From CAVRTM01 sp963696105 (lineage in GTDB: Bacteria > Actinomycetota > Actinomycetes > Actinomycetales > Dermatophilaceae), in contig CAVOIP010000004.1 in assembly GCA_963696105.1 (NCBI GenBank), positions 310,001 through 374,000 of the forward strand: a stretch of 64,000 nt of DNA, written 5' to 3'. This document shows, piece after piece, positions 1 to 8,384 of the stretch. Both the position numbers and the translations under genes were made by a program. How positions within the stretch are numbered: the first letter of the stretch is position 1; each line of letters opens with the position of its first letter. The notes under the pieces were generated by a model, which was not told where the DNA came from, searched no databases, and worked only from the letters and a program-made list of their open reading frames with translations.

Positions 1-978
1 GGCGCCCCGGCCGTGTCGACGGTGTTCGTCGGCGGCGGCACGCCCACCCTGCTGGCCGCCCGGGACCTCGTGCGCGTGCTGGACGGCATCCGCGAGCGGT
101 TCGGCCTCGCCGCCGGCGCGGAGGTCACCACCGAGGCCAACCCCGACTCGGTCACACCGCAGTCGCTGCGTGTCCTCGCCGACGGCGGCTTCACGCGGGT
201 CAGCATCGGGATGCAGTCGGCGGTCCCGTCGGTGCTCGCGACCCTCGAGCGCACCCACGACCCGGCCAACGTACGGCGTGCCGTCGACGCGGCCCGTGCC
301 GCCGGCCTGAAGGTCAGCGTCGACCTCATCTACGGCACGCCGGGGGAGTCGGTGCAGGACTGGCGGGAGAGCCTGGCTGCCGCGATCGCCCTGGAGCCGG
401 ACCACATCTCGGCCTACGCGCTCGTGGTGGAGCAGGGCACCAAGCTCGCGGCCCAGGTCCGCCGCGGCCAGGTGCCCGCGCCCGAGGACGATGACGAGGC
501 GGTCAAGTACGAGATCGCGGACGAGGTGCTCGCCGCGGCCGGCTACCGGTGGTACGAGGTCAGCAACTGGGCCCGCACCGACGAGGACCGCTGCCGCCAC
601 AACGAGGGCTACTGGACCGATGGCAGCTGGTGGGGGGTCGGCCCCGGAGCGCACAGCCACGTCGGCGGCGTGCGCTGGTGGAACGTCAAGCACCCCAACG
701 CCTTTGCCACGCGCGTCGGTGCCGGCCAGTCACCGGCAGCGGGCCGCGAGCTGCTCACCGAGGAGCAGCGGTACGACGAGCTGGTACTGCTGGGCGTGCG
801 CCGCGTCGACGGGCTCGACATCGACGCGCTGCAGCCGCAGGGACGTTCGGCCGTGGCCGGGCTCATCGCGGACGGGCTGGTGCAGCCCCGCCCCGCGCTG
901 GCGAGCCGCCGGGTCGTCCTGACCCGGCAGGGACGGTTGCTCGCCGACACCGTGGTGCGTCGGCTGCTCGGCGTCTGA
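1..978 (+). CDS. hemW: HemW radical-SAM heme chaperone (5' end outside window)
   Basis: C-terminal 325 residues of a HemW (formerly HemN-like coproporphyrinogen oxidase) protein. The frame is open from base 1, so the start and the CxxxCxxC iron-sulfur motif lie upstream. Visible family motifs are GGGTPTLL near the cut end, the TTEANPDS strand, SIGMQS, and DLIYGTPGES. The C-terminal HemW-type domain includes the GVGPGAHS stretch. Full-length members run to about 380-410 residues, so roughly 60-80 are missing. In actinobacteria hemW usually lies just upstream of DUF3097 and hrcA; here that block is 23 kb away. The family inserts or shuttles heme; the specific role here is inferred. Confidence 0.93.
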   Translation, partial: GAPAVSTVFVGGGTPTLLAARDLVRVLDGIRERFGLAAGAEVTTEANPDSVTPQSLRVLADGGFTRVSIGMQSAVPSVLATLERTHDPANVRRAVDAARAAGLKVSVDLIYGTPGESVQDWRESLAAAIALEPDHISAYALVVEQGTKLAAQVRRGQVPAPEDDDEAVKYEIADEVLAAAGYRWYEVSNWARTDEDRCRHNEGYWTDGSWWGVGPGAHSHVGGVRWWNVKHPNAFATRVGAGQSPAAGRELLTEEQRYDELVLLGVRRVDGLDIDALQPQGRSAVAGLIADGLVQPRPALASRRVVLTRQGRLLADTVVRRLLGV

Positions 979-1064
979 GCCCTCAGTGCCGCCGTACTGG
1001 GTGGGTCCCTGTCGGCGGCCACCCGCTGGCCGCAGACGGTTACCTGTTCTGCGAGATGCGCTCA

Positions 1065-1188
1065 GTCTCTGGAACCAGATGCACCAGCAGCCCCCGAAGA
1101 TGCCGTTGTGCCGCTGCACCAGCGCTTCGAAGGCGGCCCATGTCTCGGGGCTGAGAGCCGCGATGCTGTACGAGGGCTCGCCAGCCAT
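1065..1188 (-). pseudogene. N-terminal fragment of a GNAT-family acetyltransferase
   Basis: The minus-strand reading starts MAGEPSYSIAALSPETW and runs into FGGCWCIWF, which resembles the conserved beginning of a GNAT-type N-acetyltransferase subfamily (GGCWCxxFH). After about 40 residues the resemblance stops and the frame continues as low-complexity sequence antisense to hemW. The acetyl-CoA binding part is absent, so this is a 5' stub left by a deletion. Assignment rests on motif memory only. Confidence 0.5.
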
Positions 1189-1240
1189 GCGGCACCTTAT
1201 CCCGCTGCGGCCGCGCGCCGCCGGTCAACCGAGTGGCGCT

Positions 1241-1948
1241 TCAGTCCTTCTTCGCAGCGGACACATCGACGCAGACGACTCCCTTGTTGCCGTCCTGGTC
1301 GGCGATCACGGTGAGCGAGGGCGCGTTGCTGTCATCGACGACGGTCCCGCCCGCGGCGAGGGCGGCGGCGATCCGTTGCTCGGCCACCTCGGGCGCCACA
1401 TAGACCTCGATGTGGAACCGCTGACGCGGGGTCTCGTGCTCGTCGGCGTCCCCGAACCAGAGGTTCGGGACCCGTCCCGTGGCGTCCCTGATTTCGTCGC
1501 TCGGGGTCCCGCGTCCCTGGGACTCGGTGCTCCCGGTCAGCAGGGCGGCCCACACCGGTGCGATGGTCGCGGAGCGCGCCGTGTCGAGGCCGAGCTCGAT
1601 ATCGCTGACCGAGGCCGGGTCGGCGTCGACCTTGTGGTCGGCGGCGATCTCGGTGATCCGTCGCGCGAGGTCGACGTCCTGCAGGGTCACCCATTCGACG
1701 ACGTGTTCGGTGCCCTCGTCGTCGCGGTAGATGGCGTCGGCGCTGACCAGCTTGAGGTCGACGTACCCATTGCCGATCGACACGCGCGGGTGGTGGCCGA
1801 GTGCGTCGCCCGCCTCGCTCACCGCGCTGACGAACCGTGCGCCGGTGCCGAAGTCGTCGACCAGGTAGCGGGCATGCAGTCCCTGGGCCAGCTTGCGCCA
1901 GTCGGTCAGGTTGGCCTCGGCGATCTGTTCGCCCCTCAGCGTGTCCAT
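1241..1948 (-). CDS. PCD-like plus VOC (glyoxalase-type) two-domain protein
   Basis: This gene encodes a 235-residue protein. The first 100 or so residues resemble pterin-4a-carbinolamine dehydratase: a helical start with WRKLAQGLHARY, then LGHHPRVSIGNGYVDLKLVS, which carries the family's HHP motif. The C-terminal half (from about residue 120) resembles a VOC/glyoxalase_6 domain, with VPNLWFGDADE and RFHIEVYVAPEVAEQRI. The reading starts at the ATG preceding DTLRGEQ; further upstream the frame is not protein-like. Such fusions occur in actinobacteria and have no established substrate. It stands alone between the acetyltransferase stub and a divergent membrane-protein gene. Catalytic activity of either domain is not proven by sequence. 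Confidence 0.8.
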   Translation of the reverse strand: MDTLRGEQIAEANLTDWRKLAQGLHARYLVDDFGTGARFVSAVSEAGDALGHHPRVSIGNGYVDLKLVSADAIYRDDEGTEHVVEWVTLQDVDLARRITEIAADHKVDADPASVSDIELGLDTARSATIAPVWAALLTGSTESQGRGTPSDEIRDATGRVPNLWFGDADEHETPRQRFHIEVYVAPEVAEQRIAAALAAGGTVVDDSNAPSLTVIADQDGNKGVVCVDVSAAKKD

Positions 1949-2186
1949 GGGCCGGACCCTATGCCTGATCCAGCGCGCAGCGCTGGCGAAACCACGTGCA
2001 GCAGGCGCCGCGGACGAGCGTTTCGTCCTCGACCTGACGGGGGAGGGCTCAGGCGCCCCTTCGCCGTCTCGGGAGGCTCGCGCTGTGGTGCGGACAAGGC
2101 GAGGGCACCGGTCGCTCGGGGGTGACAGGATGACTTCTGGGCGCCGAGCCAGGGGAGAAGCGCTGGCGCGTCGGGACGGGGGCTGC

Positions 2187-2816
2187 ATGGACGACGAGCA
2201 ACGCTGGCTCGCCGCGCAGAGAGTGCTGGCCGGTTCGATCGACCCGGGCCTGCGCCGCCACCAACGACGTCGACGGTCGACCGTGTTTGCGCTCGCCCTG
2301 GGGCTGATCCTGCTGTCGCTCGCGGTTGGTGTCGGCGCGATCGTGCTGCTCGGAGGTCGTCGCCATGGCGTCGAACCGACCGTGCCACCGTGGCGCGAGG
2401 TAGTTGCGGGCGCCCTGGCCCTGTGCGGAGCTGGAGCCTGCGGCGTGGGCCTGGTCAGGCTCCTGCGCGCCAACGGGGGCCGTACCCGGTGGAACTCCCC
2501 GCAGGCGATGCTCTCGCGCCAGCAACGACGGGACCTGCTGCGGCAGGTGCGCGGGCAGGTGCCGGTCGACCCGGACCACCTGCCGCTCACGGTCCACACC
2601 GCCCAGCTGCTCGCACGGCAGCGCCCGGCGCTGCTGCTCGCGCTCGGGCTGATCCTGCTGCAGGCCGCGGGCGCCGTCGACAGCGGCGAACCTTGGCGGG
2701 TCGGCCTGGCGGCGGTCGTCGCCATCGTGATGACCTCCGGCGCCGCGCTCGTCGAGCGCGATGTCCGCCGCGCCCGCCGGTTCCTGGACCGGCACCGCGC
2801 CTCCACCGCGCCGTGA
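2187..2816 (+). CDS. Hypothetical membrane protein, four predicted helices
   Basis: A 209-residue protein of unknown function. A basic N-terminus (HQRRRRSTVF) leads into a helix rich in L, A and V at about residues 32-57, a second near 70-92, then a hydrophilic stretch, and two more helices near 148-185. It ends in an arginine-rich cytoplasmic tail. I chose the ATG at 2187 (MDDEQRW); an in-frame ATG at 2130 is possible but would add a low-complexity leader. Third-codon GC is high and consistent with a real gene. No family was recognised. Confidence 0.65.
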   Translation: MDDEQRWLAAQRVLAGSIDPGLRRHQRRRRSTVFALALGLILLSLAVGVGAIVLLGGRRHGVEPTVPPWREVVAGALALCGAGACGVGLVRLLRANGGRTRWNSPQAMLSRQQRRDLLRQVRGQVPVDPDHLPLTVHTAQLLARQRPALLLALGLILLQAAGAVDSGEPWRVGLAAVVAIVMTSGAALVERDVRRARRFLDRHRASTAP

Positions 2817-2901
2817 CCCCGACACTGGGACCGGCCAGCTGCCCACCCACGCGATCCGCCCGGATGGCGGACCGCGCGCTGACGCAACAGCTGCGCGCGC
2901 G

Positions 2902-3678
2902 CTAACTGGGCCCGGGGCTCACCGACACGACGTTCCCCACGGCGACAGAACCGGAGGTGGTGACGTCGCACCAGACTCCGAACCTCGCCCCGTGGTGGCG
3001 AGCCAGTGTGCGGAACACGTCTCGGTCGGCTTGGAGGCCGGGCTGCTCACGGGTCACCATCGTGCAGCGGATGCATCCCTGCGAGGGGCTGAGAACCGCC
3101 GAGCCGGCCCGCACGGTCTGCCCGACCCATGCGTCCTCGACCCACCCGTCGGAGTTCTCACCGACAACGGCGTTCACGAGGACGTTGGGCCGGAAGCGTC
3201 GGGGCTCCCAGGCCCCGGCGGGGTGGAACGCGGCCGCCGTGCGGAGGGAGGCCGTGGTCAGCACCAGCAGCGCGGCGGCGTCGACGTACCGGCTGTCCGG
3301 CATCGTCCACTCGATGGCCTGGCTGGTGTCGTCGGTGGCGTCCTCGAAGTACTCGGCCCGCCCGGGAGCCTCCACGACCGCGGTCACCAGCGACACCGGG
3401 CTCCCCAGCCACTCGGACAGCAGGCGGTCGGTCGTCGGCCCGGGTCCCTCGGCTGTCCGGCCATCGGGCAACGTGATCACGGGCTGTGCGTCGCGGTAGG
3501 ACGCGGCCGCGTGCAGCAGCTCCGGCCGCCGCCGCGCGGTCAGGATCCGGCCCGTGTGTCCGTCACGGATGCCCCACCGGCGGTCGCCCTCGAGCCCGTC
3601 CCGCTCGACGATTGCCGTGTCGAGGGCCTCGCCTTGGAGCGACTTCACCGGATAGCGCCAGATCCCGACGACCTCCAT
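2902..3678 (-). CDS. MOSC-domain protein
   Basis: A 258-residue MOSC protein (molybdenum-cofactor sulfurase C-terminal fold). The N-terminal MOSC_N beta barrel shows the standard opening MEVVGIWRYPVKSLQGE. The C-terminal MOSC domain contains FRPNVLVNA and the conserved cysteine in GCIRCTMVT, the residue expected to carry sulfur or bind cofactor. The start at 3678 has a near-perfect Shine-Dalgarno GGAGGAGGT seven or so bases upstream; a further upstream ATG would put that site inside the gene. Members act on Mo-cofactor enzymes or N-hydroxylated substrates; the partner here is unknown and no molybdoenzyme lies nearby. Confidence 0.9.
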   Translation of the reverse strand: MEVVGIWRYPVKSLQGEALDTAIVERDGLEGDRRWGIRDGHTGRILTARRRPELLHAAASYRDAQPVITLPDGRTAEGPGPTTDRLLSEWLGSPVSLVTAVVEAPGRAEYFEDATDDTSQAIEWTMPDSRYVDAAALLVLTTASLRTAAAFHPAGAWEPRRFRPNVLVNAVVGENSDGWVEDAWVGQTVRAGSAVLSPSQGCIRCTMVTREQPGLQADRDVFRTLARHHGARFGVWCDVTTSGSVAVGNVVSVSPGPS

Positions 3679-3823
3679 GCTCACACCTCCTCCAGTCCCG
3701 CTGGTCAAGTCTGCCGCCCAACGAGCCTGATCGACCAGAACGCGCGACGTTCCACGTCAGCACGTGACGTCTCGTGCCACGCCCCCTGTTGGTGACAGCA
3801 CCAGTCCTCCCCAGGGGGAAACC

Positions 3824-3955
3824 ATGCCGAGTGCATCACGTGCGCCGACTCCCGTCCGCATGGACCTGGAGTCGAGCGAGAGCCGTTACCCCGACCTCGA
3901 CAACCAGACCGTCGGGTTCAAGACGAACAAGCAGGAAGCTAGCGTCGCGCCATGA
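3824..3955 (+). CDS. Possible small upstream ORF coupled to the kinase gene
   Basis: A 43-codon frame begins at ATG 3824 behind GGGGGA and ends with a TGA that overlaps the ATG of the next gene (ATGA). The overlap suggests translational coupling. The peptide (SRYPDLDNQTVGFKT in the middle) matches nothing I recognise. It may be chance; it is listed because of the stop/start overlap. Confidence 0.25.
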   Translation: MPSASRAPTPVRMDLESSESRYPDLDNQTVGFKTNKQEASVAP

Positions 3956-4055
3956 CTCGTCTCGTTTTGATCAACGGCGCTCCTGGCTCGGGCAAGTCGA
4001 CGATCGCGCACGCGCTGGCGCAGGACAGGTCGATGACGCTCGCCCTGGACATCGA
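3943..4055 (+). repeat. 113-bp direct repeat, copy 1 (5' end of kinase gene)
   Basis: This stretch, covering the start codon and the Walker A region of the P-loop kinase gene, recurs in the same orientation at 13439-13551 with about five mismatches. This copy belongs to the intact gene. Confidence 0.9.
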
Positions 4056-4497
4056 CGGGATCAAGCACTCCTTGGGGTGTTGGGAGGAGGACCCGTTGGC
4101 GTCGGGACTGCAGGCCAGGCGGCTGACCCTGGCGCTGGCCAACGAGCAGTTGCACGCCGGATTCGACGTCGTCATAGGCCAGTACCTCGCCCGAACCCCG
4201 TTCATCGAGGACCTGGAGCGGTTGGCCGAGCGACACGGCGCACGGTTCTGCGAGTTCGTGCTCGACCTCGATGCCGCCGCCCTGGCGGAGCGTCTTGCCG
4301 AACGGGCCAGCAATCCAGATCGTTCGGAGCACGCGGTCAACAACCGGCTGGTCGGGCCGGAAGACGCCGACGCGCTCGTTCACACCATCGAGTCACTTCG
4401 GCAGTGCCGCCCCCGCGCCTTCTGGGCGGATGCGGCAGGGCCCCTTTCCACGACGCTCGGCATCTTGCGCGCCGCACTCCAGGAACCGACGCCGTGA
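3952..4497 (+). CDS. P-loop NTPase, small-molecule kinase-like (AAA_33/zeta-type fold)
   Basis: A 181-residue nucleotide-binding protein. Walker A is GAPGSGKST at residues 9-17, near the N-terminus. ALDIDGIKH follows at about 32-40, the position of the substrate-binding aspartate in shikimate/chloramphenicol-type kinases. A lid segment rich in arginine is near ERLAERASNPDR. The fold resembles stand-alone kinases such as chloramphenicol 3'-O-phosphotransferase or zeta-toxin catalytic domains, but no antitoxin neighbour is seen and the substrate is unknown. The ATG overlaps the stop of a small upstream frame. A truncated second copy of its 5' end lies at 13.4 kb. Confidence 0.8.
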   Translation: MTRLVLINGAPGSGKSTIAHALAQDRSMTLALDIDGIKHSLGCWEEDPLASGLQARRLTLALANEQLHAGFDVVIGQYLARTPFIEDLERLAERHGARFCEFVLDLDAAALAERLAERASNPDRSEHAVNNRLVGPEDADALVHTIESLRQCRPRAFWADAAGPLSTTLGILRAALQEPTP

Positions 4498-4604
4498 CAT
4501 GCCGGGAACCGTGAAAGTGCGGCCATGCCGATGGGCGGGCGTGAGAGCCGCTGTGGGTGTCGACCTCGCAGGATGTGGAAGGCCTCGGAGCTGAGGCCGC
4601 CCGC

Positions 4605-5507
4605 TCACGGTTGCTTGTGCTGGCCCAGACGCAGGAGGTCTGCGGCGGCGGGCGGCAGTCGCGTGCCGACGGGCCACACCGCTCGCAGCCGCCGCGTCAG
4701 GTCAACCCCGCGTACGGCGACCCGGACGATTCGGCCGGTCGACACGTCGTCTCTGACGGCGAGGTCGCTGAGCACCGCCGGCCCAGCGCCGGCGGCGACA
4801 GCGGAGCGCACCGCGGTGCTGGTCGAGAGCTCGAGCAGTGGGGTCGCCAGCGGTTCGAGTCCGGCCAACGCGCGCTCCAAGGAGGTCCGCGTGCCGGAGG
4901 TCGGCTCCCGTTGCACCAGGCGCGTGGCGGCCAGGTCAGCCGCGTCCACCGGCGTACGACGTCGCGTCCACGGGTGACCGGGCGGTACCACCAGCACCAG
5001 CCGGTCTCGGGCCACGACATGCTCCTGCAGGCCGTCGTGCAGGTCGGGTCCCTCGATGAAACCGACGTCGGCGGTTCCTGCGAGCACCCTGTTGGCAACA
5101 TCGGCACTGTTCGTCGCGGTCAGGCTGACAGCCGTGCCGGGGTGCGTGGCTGCAAGCTGGACCAACCATCCGGGCAGAAGGTGTTCGGCGACGGTGAGGC
5201 TTGCGGCGACCCGCACGCGCGCGGCGCGCTCCGACCGCAGCGAGCCGATGCCTGCGTCGAGGACCTCCGCGGCCGCCAGCACGCCGCGGGCCCACTCCGC
5301 CAGCAACGCGCCGGCCGGCGTCAGAGTCGACCCTCGCGCGCTGCGGCTCACCAGCGGGAAGCCGACGAGCCGTTCCATCCCCTGCACCCGGGCGCTGACC
5401 GCTGGCTGGCTGAGCCCGTGCCGCTGCGCGGCCCGGCCGAGGCTGCCGGTTTCGGCGACCTCCAGCAGGAGTTGGAGGGAGTCGAGGTCAGGAACCCGGC
5501 GCAGCAC
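4605..5507 (-). CDS. LysR-family transcriptional regulator
   Basis: A 300-residue LysR regulator. The N-terminal winged helix-turn-helix reads DLDSLQLLLEVAETGSLGRAAQRHGLSQPAVSARVQGMER, split here only for naming: helix-turn-helix residues about 10-50. A periplasmic-binding-like effector domain follows (residues about 90-290) with the AGTADVGFIEGP segment. It is transcribed away from the YeiH-family exporter gene, the same divergent layout as yeiE/yeiH in enterobacteria, so it probably controls that gene and itself. A palindrome sits 12 bases upstream of its start. The effector may be a sulfur species, by analogy only. Confidence 0.9.
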   Translation of the reverse strand: MLRRVPDLDSLQLLLEVAETGSLGRAAQRHGLSQPAVSARVQGMERLVGFPLVSRSARGSTLTPAGALLAEWARGVLAAAEVLDAGIGSLRSERAARVRVAASLTVAEHLLPGWLVQLAATHPGTAVSLTATNSADVANRVLAGTADVGFIEGPDLHDGLQEHVVARDRLVLVVPPGHPWTRRRTPVDAADLAATRLVQREPTSGTRTSLERALAGLEPLATPLLELSTSTAVRSAVAAGAGPAVLSDLAVRDDVSTGRIVRVAVRGVDLTRRLRAVWPVGTRLPPAAADLLRLGQHKQP

Positions 5508-5518
5508 AGTGACACACC

Positions 5519-5534
5519 TTATGCCCTGGCATCA
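5519..5534. promoter_or_regulatory. Candidate LysR operator palindrome
   Basis: TTATGCCCTGGCATCA contains the inverted repeat ATGCC-N2-GGCAT in the 110-base gap between the divergent LysR and yeiH genes. LysR regulators typically bind interrupted palindromes in such gaps. Binding is inferred. Confidence 0.5.
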
Positions 5535-5623
5535 GAGCCGGTGATGGGTCCATCCAGACAGGACGGCTACCGGACGCGCGCTGAACCCTCGAGGGTAGGA
5601 GGTGACGACCTCAGGAGATGACT

Positions 5624-6727
5624 ATGGCCGCAATCCCCGACCACGCCTCGGTGCACGCCCACTCGCGCTGGCAGATGACGACACGCAGCCGCTGCCGTCC
5701 GACCTGCCCGCCGACCCCGCCGGCCGGCAACGCGTCGTCGCTGCCCGGTCTGGCGGTCGTCACCGCGGCGACCGCCGTGTCGTTCGGCCTCTCGCACCTG
5801 CTGCCCACGCTCAACCCGTCCACGGTCGCGGTCGTGCTCGGCGCTCTCGTGGTCAACCTTGGCCTGCACCGACCAGCGCTGCACGTCGGCACGCACGTCG
5901 CGTCACACCGCCTGCTGCGCATCGCCGTCGTCCTCCTCGGTCTGCAACTGGGCGTGCAGCAGCTGCTGCACCTCGGCGTCGGCGGCGCCGCGGTCGTCGC
6001 GGTGACGGTCGCCGCGACCTTCGCCGGAACTCAGCTGCTCGGTCGGCTTCTGCGGGTCCCGCCTGCCCGTGCGCTGCTCATCGCGACGGGATTCTCCATC
6101 TGCGGCGCGTCGGCGGTCGCCGCGATGGAAGAGGTCGCCGGCGGGGATGAGGACGACACCGCGGTCGCGGTTGCGCTGGTGACACTCTGCGGGAGCTTGG
6201 CCATCCTGCTGCTGCCTGCCCTGCGCGGCCCACTCGCCCTGGACCCGGTCGCCTTCGGCAGCTGGGTCGGGGCCAGCGTCCACGACGTCGGCCAAACCGT
6301 CGCCACCGCTAGCAGAGTTCCAGGCGCCCTCACCTCTGCGGTCGTCGTGAAGCTCAGCCGGGTCATCCTGCTTGCGCCTCTGGTCGCCGGCGTCGCCGTG
6401 GCGCAGCGGCGGCGCACCGCGAGTACCCCTGCCCCGGCAGCGGAGACAGCGTCCGCCGCGCGCCGCCCGCCGCTGCTGCCCCTGTTCGTGGCGGGCTTCC
6501 TCGCCGCCATCGCACTGGCCAGCACAGGCGTCCTGCCAGCGTCGGTCCTGCACCTGGCCAAACTCGCCCAGGAAATCCTGCTCGCAGCTGCGCTCTTCGG
6601 GCTCGGCACGGGCATCCAGCTGACGGTGTTACGCCGCACCGGCGGCCGGGCGCTGGTGCTCGGACTCCTGTCCTGGTTGTTGGTCGGCGTCGTTGCCTAC
6701 ACCGGCGTTCGACTGCTCGGCGCCTGA
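5624..6727 (+). CDS. YeiH/UPF0324 family putative sulfate/sulfite exporter
   Basis: A 367-residue integral membrane protein of the YeiH (Cons_hypoth698) family. About ten hydrophobic segments are visible, beginning at PGLAVVTAATAVSFGLSHLL. Typical family motifs are GFSICGASAVAAME in mid-protein, WVGASVHDVGQTVA, and the closing FGLGTGIQL region. ATG 5624 has AGGAG at a six-base spacing; ATG 5618 sits directly on that site and is less likely. The divergent LysR gene supports a regulated exporter. Transport substrate is assigned only by family annotation. Confidence 0.9.
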   Translation: MAAIPDHASVHAHSRWQMTTRSRCRPTCPPTPPAGNASSLPGLAVVTAATAVSFGLSHLLPTLNPSTVAVVLGALVVNLGLHRPALHVGTHVASHRLLRIAVVLLGLQLGVQQLLHLGVGGAAVVAVTVAATFAGTQLLGRLLRVPPARALLIATGFSICGASAVAAMEEVAGGDEDDTAVAVALVTLCGSLAILLLPALRGPLALDPVAFGSWVGASVHDVGQTVATASRVPGALTSAVVVKLSRVILLAPLVAGVAVAQRRRTASTPAPAAETASAARRPPLLPLFVAGFLAAIALASTGVLPASVLHLAKLAQEILLAAALFGLGTGIQLTVLRRTGGRALVLGLLSWLLVGVVAYTGVRLLGA

Positions 6728-6776
6728 CTCGACTTCCTCTGTGGCAGGCGGCCAGGGCCCTGGCGTGGCTCAGAGA

Positions 6777-7290
6777 CTATGTCGTCGAGTCGCGGCCGGA
6801 GGTGAGCCGCCAGAGCCGGCGCGGCAGGTCGCCCTTCCTCGAACGCGATGAGGTCCCGAACGGTGAAACCGGCGGTGAGCCGGCCGACGAAGGCCCGGTC
6901 GAAGAAGTGGACGACGAACCCGCCGCTCCGGAACATGTCGTCCCCCTACGGCTTGCCGGCGCCGTGGTGCGCGTCCCCGGTGTGCCGCACGGTGTAGACC
7001 TGCAGCCCACCGGGGCGCAGGACCCGGTGCAGCTCGCGAGCGAGCCGCTCCAGCTCGGGGGTGGTCAACGCCATGCTGAACAGCATGTGGCTGTACGCGG
7101 CGTCGACGCTGGCGTCGGGCAGCAGCTGCCGGAGGTCGTGGGTGGCGGCGTGCAGAGCCTCCGCGTGCCCGCTCGTTGCTGCGCCGCTCGCAGCTCAGCG
7201 ACGGCGTCGGCGGCGTAGTCCAGGGCCGTGACGTTCAGACCGGCCCGCAGAAGAGCCAGGCTGTCTCGTCCCTGTCCAGCGCCTTCCGCT
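6777..7290 (-). pseudogene. Class I SAM methyltransferase pseudogene
   Basis: Pieces of one methyltransferase lie in different minus-strand frames: GQGRDSLALLRAGLNVTALD (nucleotide-binding strand) near 7285-7225, then LLPDASVDAAYSHMLFSMAL and ELHRVLRPGGLQVYTVRH, then FVGRLTAGFTVRDLIAFEEG. At least one frameshift lies near 7160-7180. A TAG stop occurs where relatives carry tyrosine (GKP-stop-GDD, near 6946). The glycine-rich motif I appears deleted upstream. The gene is clearly inactive. Confidence 0.75.
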
Positions 7291-7650
7291 CACCGTCAAG
7301 GAGCACCACATGTGCGCATTCTGGTTCTGGATCCTCACGCCCCTGGTCCTCGGCGAAGTGGCAGGTCGCTCCGGCAAAGCCCGCTCGCACCAGCCCACGA
7401 ACTCTCAGGGCGGCCCTTTTCGCGCCGCGCGCCCGTATCCGACATCCTTGGCCTAGCGTTTCCGCGGTAGGCCTCACGGGGGTGGCCGGCGCTTGCGCGG
7501 CCCGTAAGCGGCCGGCATCCCCCTCCGCCTTCCCGCAGCGAGCCAGGGCGCACCGTCGCCGGTGATGGTGGCTGTGCTCGATCCGAACGGACAGGCGTCA
7601 GAGACGTCTTGGGTGCAGCGGCGCAATAGACGCGGACGGGACGGAAGGGC
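7291..7650. other. 360-bp stretch without a supported gene
   Basis: No convincing start, motif or complete frame. A minus-strand reading near 7240-7420 is moderately codon-biased and could be more of the decayed methyltransferase or a neighbouring fragment, but I cannot name it. Confidence 0.4.
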
Positions 7651-8256
7651 ATGGACAACGCCACGATCGTGGTTGAGCGTCCCCGAGGGGGCACCAGAGG
7701 TCGTTTCGTCGCGTTCACCGTGATGCTGGACGGTCAGCCGGCCGGCTCGCTGGACTACGGCGGACACCTGAGGCTGGAGGTCGAGCCCGGGCACTACCGG
7801 GTGTGGCTCACCTCGGCCCAGGACCCGCTGCACCGCTCCAACCCGGTCCGTGTCGACTTGCCCAAGGGCGCCCGCTGCGTGCTGGCCGCCGACACGTCCG
7901 ACCGGATGTTCGCCGCCACCAACGGCGGCTCGGAATGGATGAGCCTGGGACCGGGCAGCGGCGGCACCCCCGATGTCCGGGTCACCGTCCTCGACCGCAC
8001 CCCGGCCCGCTCGAGATGGCTGCCGCAGCCCGCGACGGACCGCCAGCTGCGCGTCGCAGCAGCCATCCTCTCTATGACCCTGGCGGTCGGGCTCGGTGCC
8101 CTACTCGTGGCCTGGTTCACCGCGCCGCCCCTGTTGGCCGTGGCCATCACGCTGGTCCTGGGCCTCTACCTGACCCTGAAGGCCCTTCAGGTCCGCACGG
8201 TCCTGCTGCAGCTACGCGGCCACCATCACCAGAAGCCCGGCAATCCGCCGGGGTAA
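7651..8256 (+). CDS. Hypothetical membrane-anchored protein
   Basis: A 201-residue protein of unknown function. The N-terminal 120 residues are soluble and beta-rich (FTVMLDGQPAGSLDYGGHL, then EPGHYRVWL), like a small ligand-binding or sensor domain. Two closely spaced hydrophobic helices follow at about residues 131-155 and 157-175, and a short basic tail ends in HHHQKPG. The start has GGAAGGGC directly upstream. It is followed by a tandem hairpin and a convergent gene, so it is probably monocistronic. Confidence 0.65.
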   Translation: MDNATIVVERPRGGTRGRFVAFTVMLDGQPAGSLDYGGHLRLEVEPGHYRVWLTSAQDPLHRSNPVRVDLPKGARCVLAADTSDRMFAATNGGSEWMSLGPGSGGTPDVRVTVLDRTPARSRWLPQPATDRQLRVAAAILSMTLAVGLGALLVAWFTAPPLLAVAITLVLGLYLTLKALQVRTVLLQLRGHHHQKPGNPPG

Positions 8257-8275
8257 GCGTGCGCTTGCGGGCCGG

Positions 8276-8321
8276 GCAGCCTGGCGTCATCCAGGCCCGC
8301 AGCCTGGCGTCATCCAGGCCC
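8276..8321. repeat. Two tandem 23-bp units, each forming a hairpin
   Basis: Two perfect head-to-tail copies (8276-8298, 8299-8321). Each holds GCCTGG-N6-CCAGGC, a six-pair stem. They lie between two convergent genes, so they may act as a bidirectional transcription terminator. No T-run follows, as usual in high-GC genomes. Confidence 0.7.
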
Positions 8322-8384
8322 GCCCCGGCGCTGGTGCTGACGGCCCGGTGTGACGCGCGGCGCGCGCCCGTGCGACCTCGTTGC

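Noticed and set aside
3952..4497. Zeta-type toxin of a toxin-antitoxin pair
   Set aside because: Only the generic P-loop kinase fold is visible. The small upstream frame does not resemble an epsilon antitoxin.
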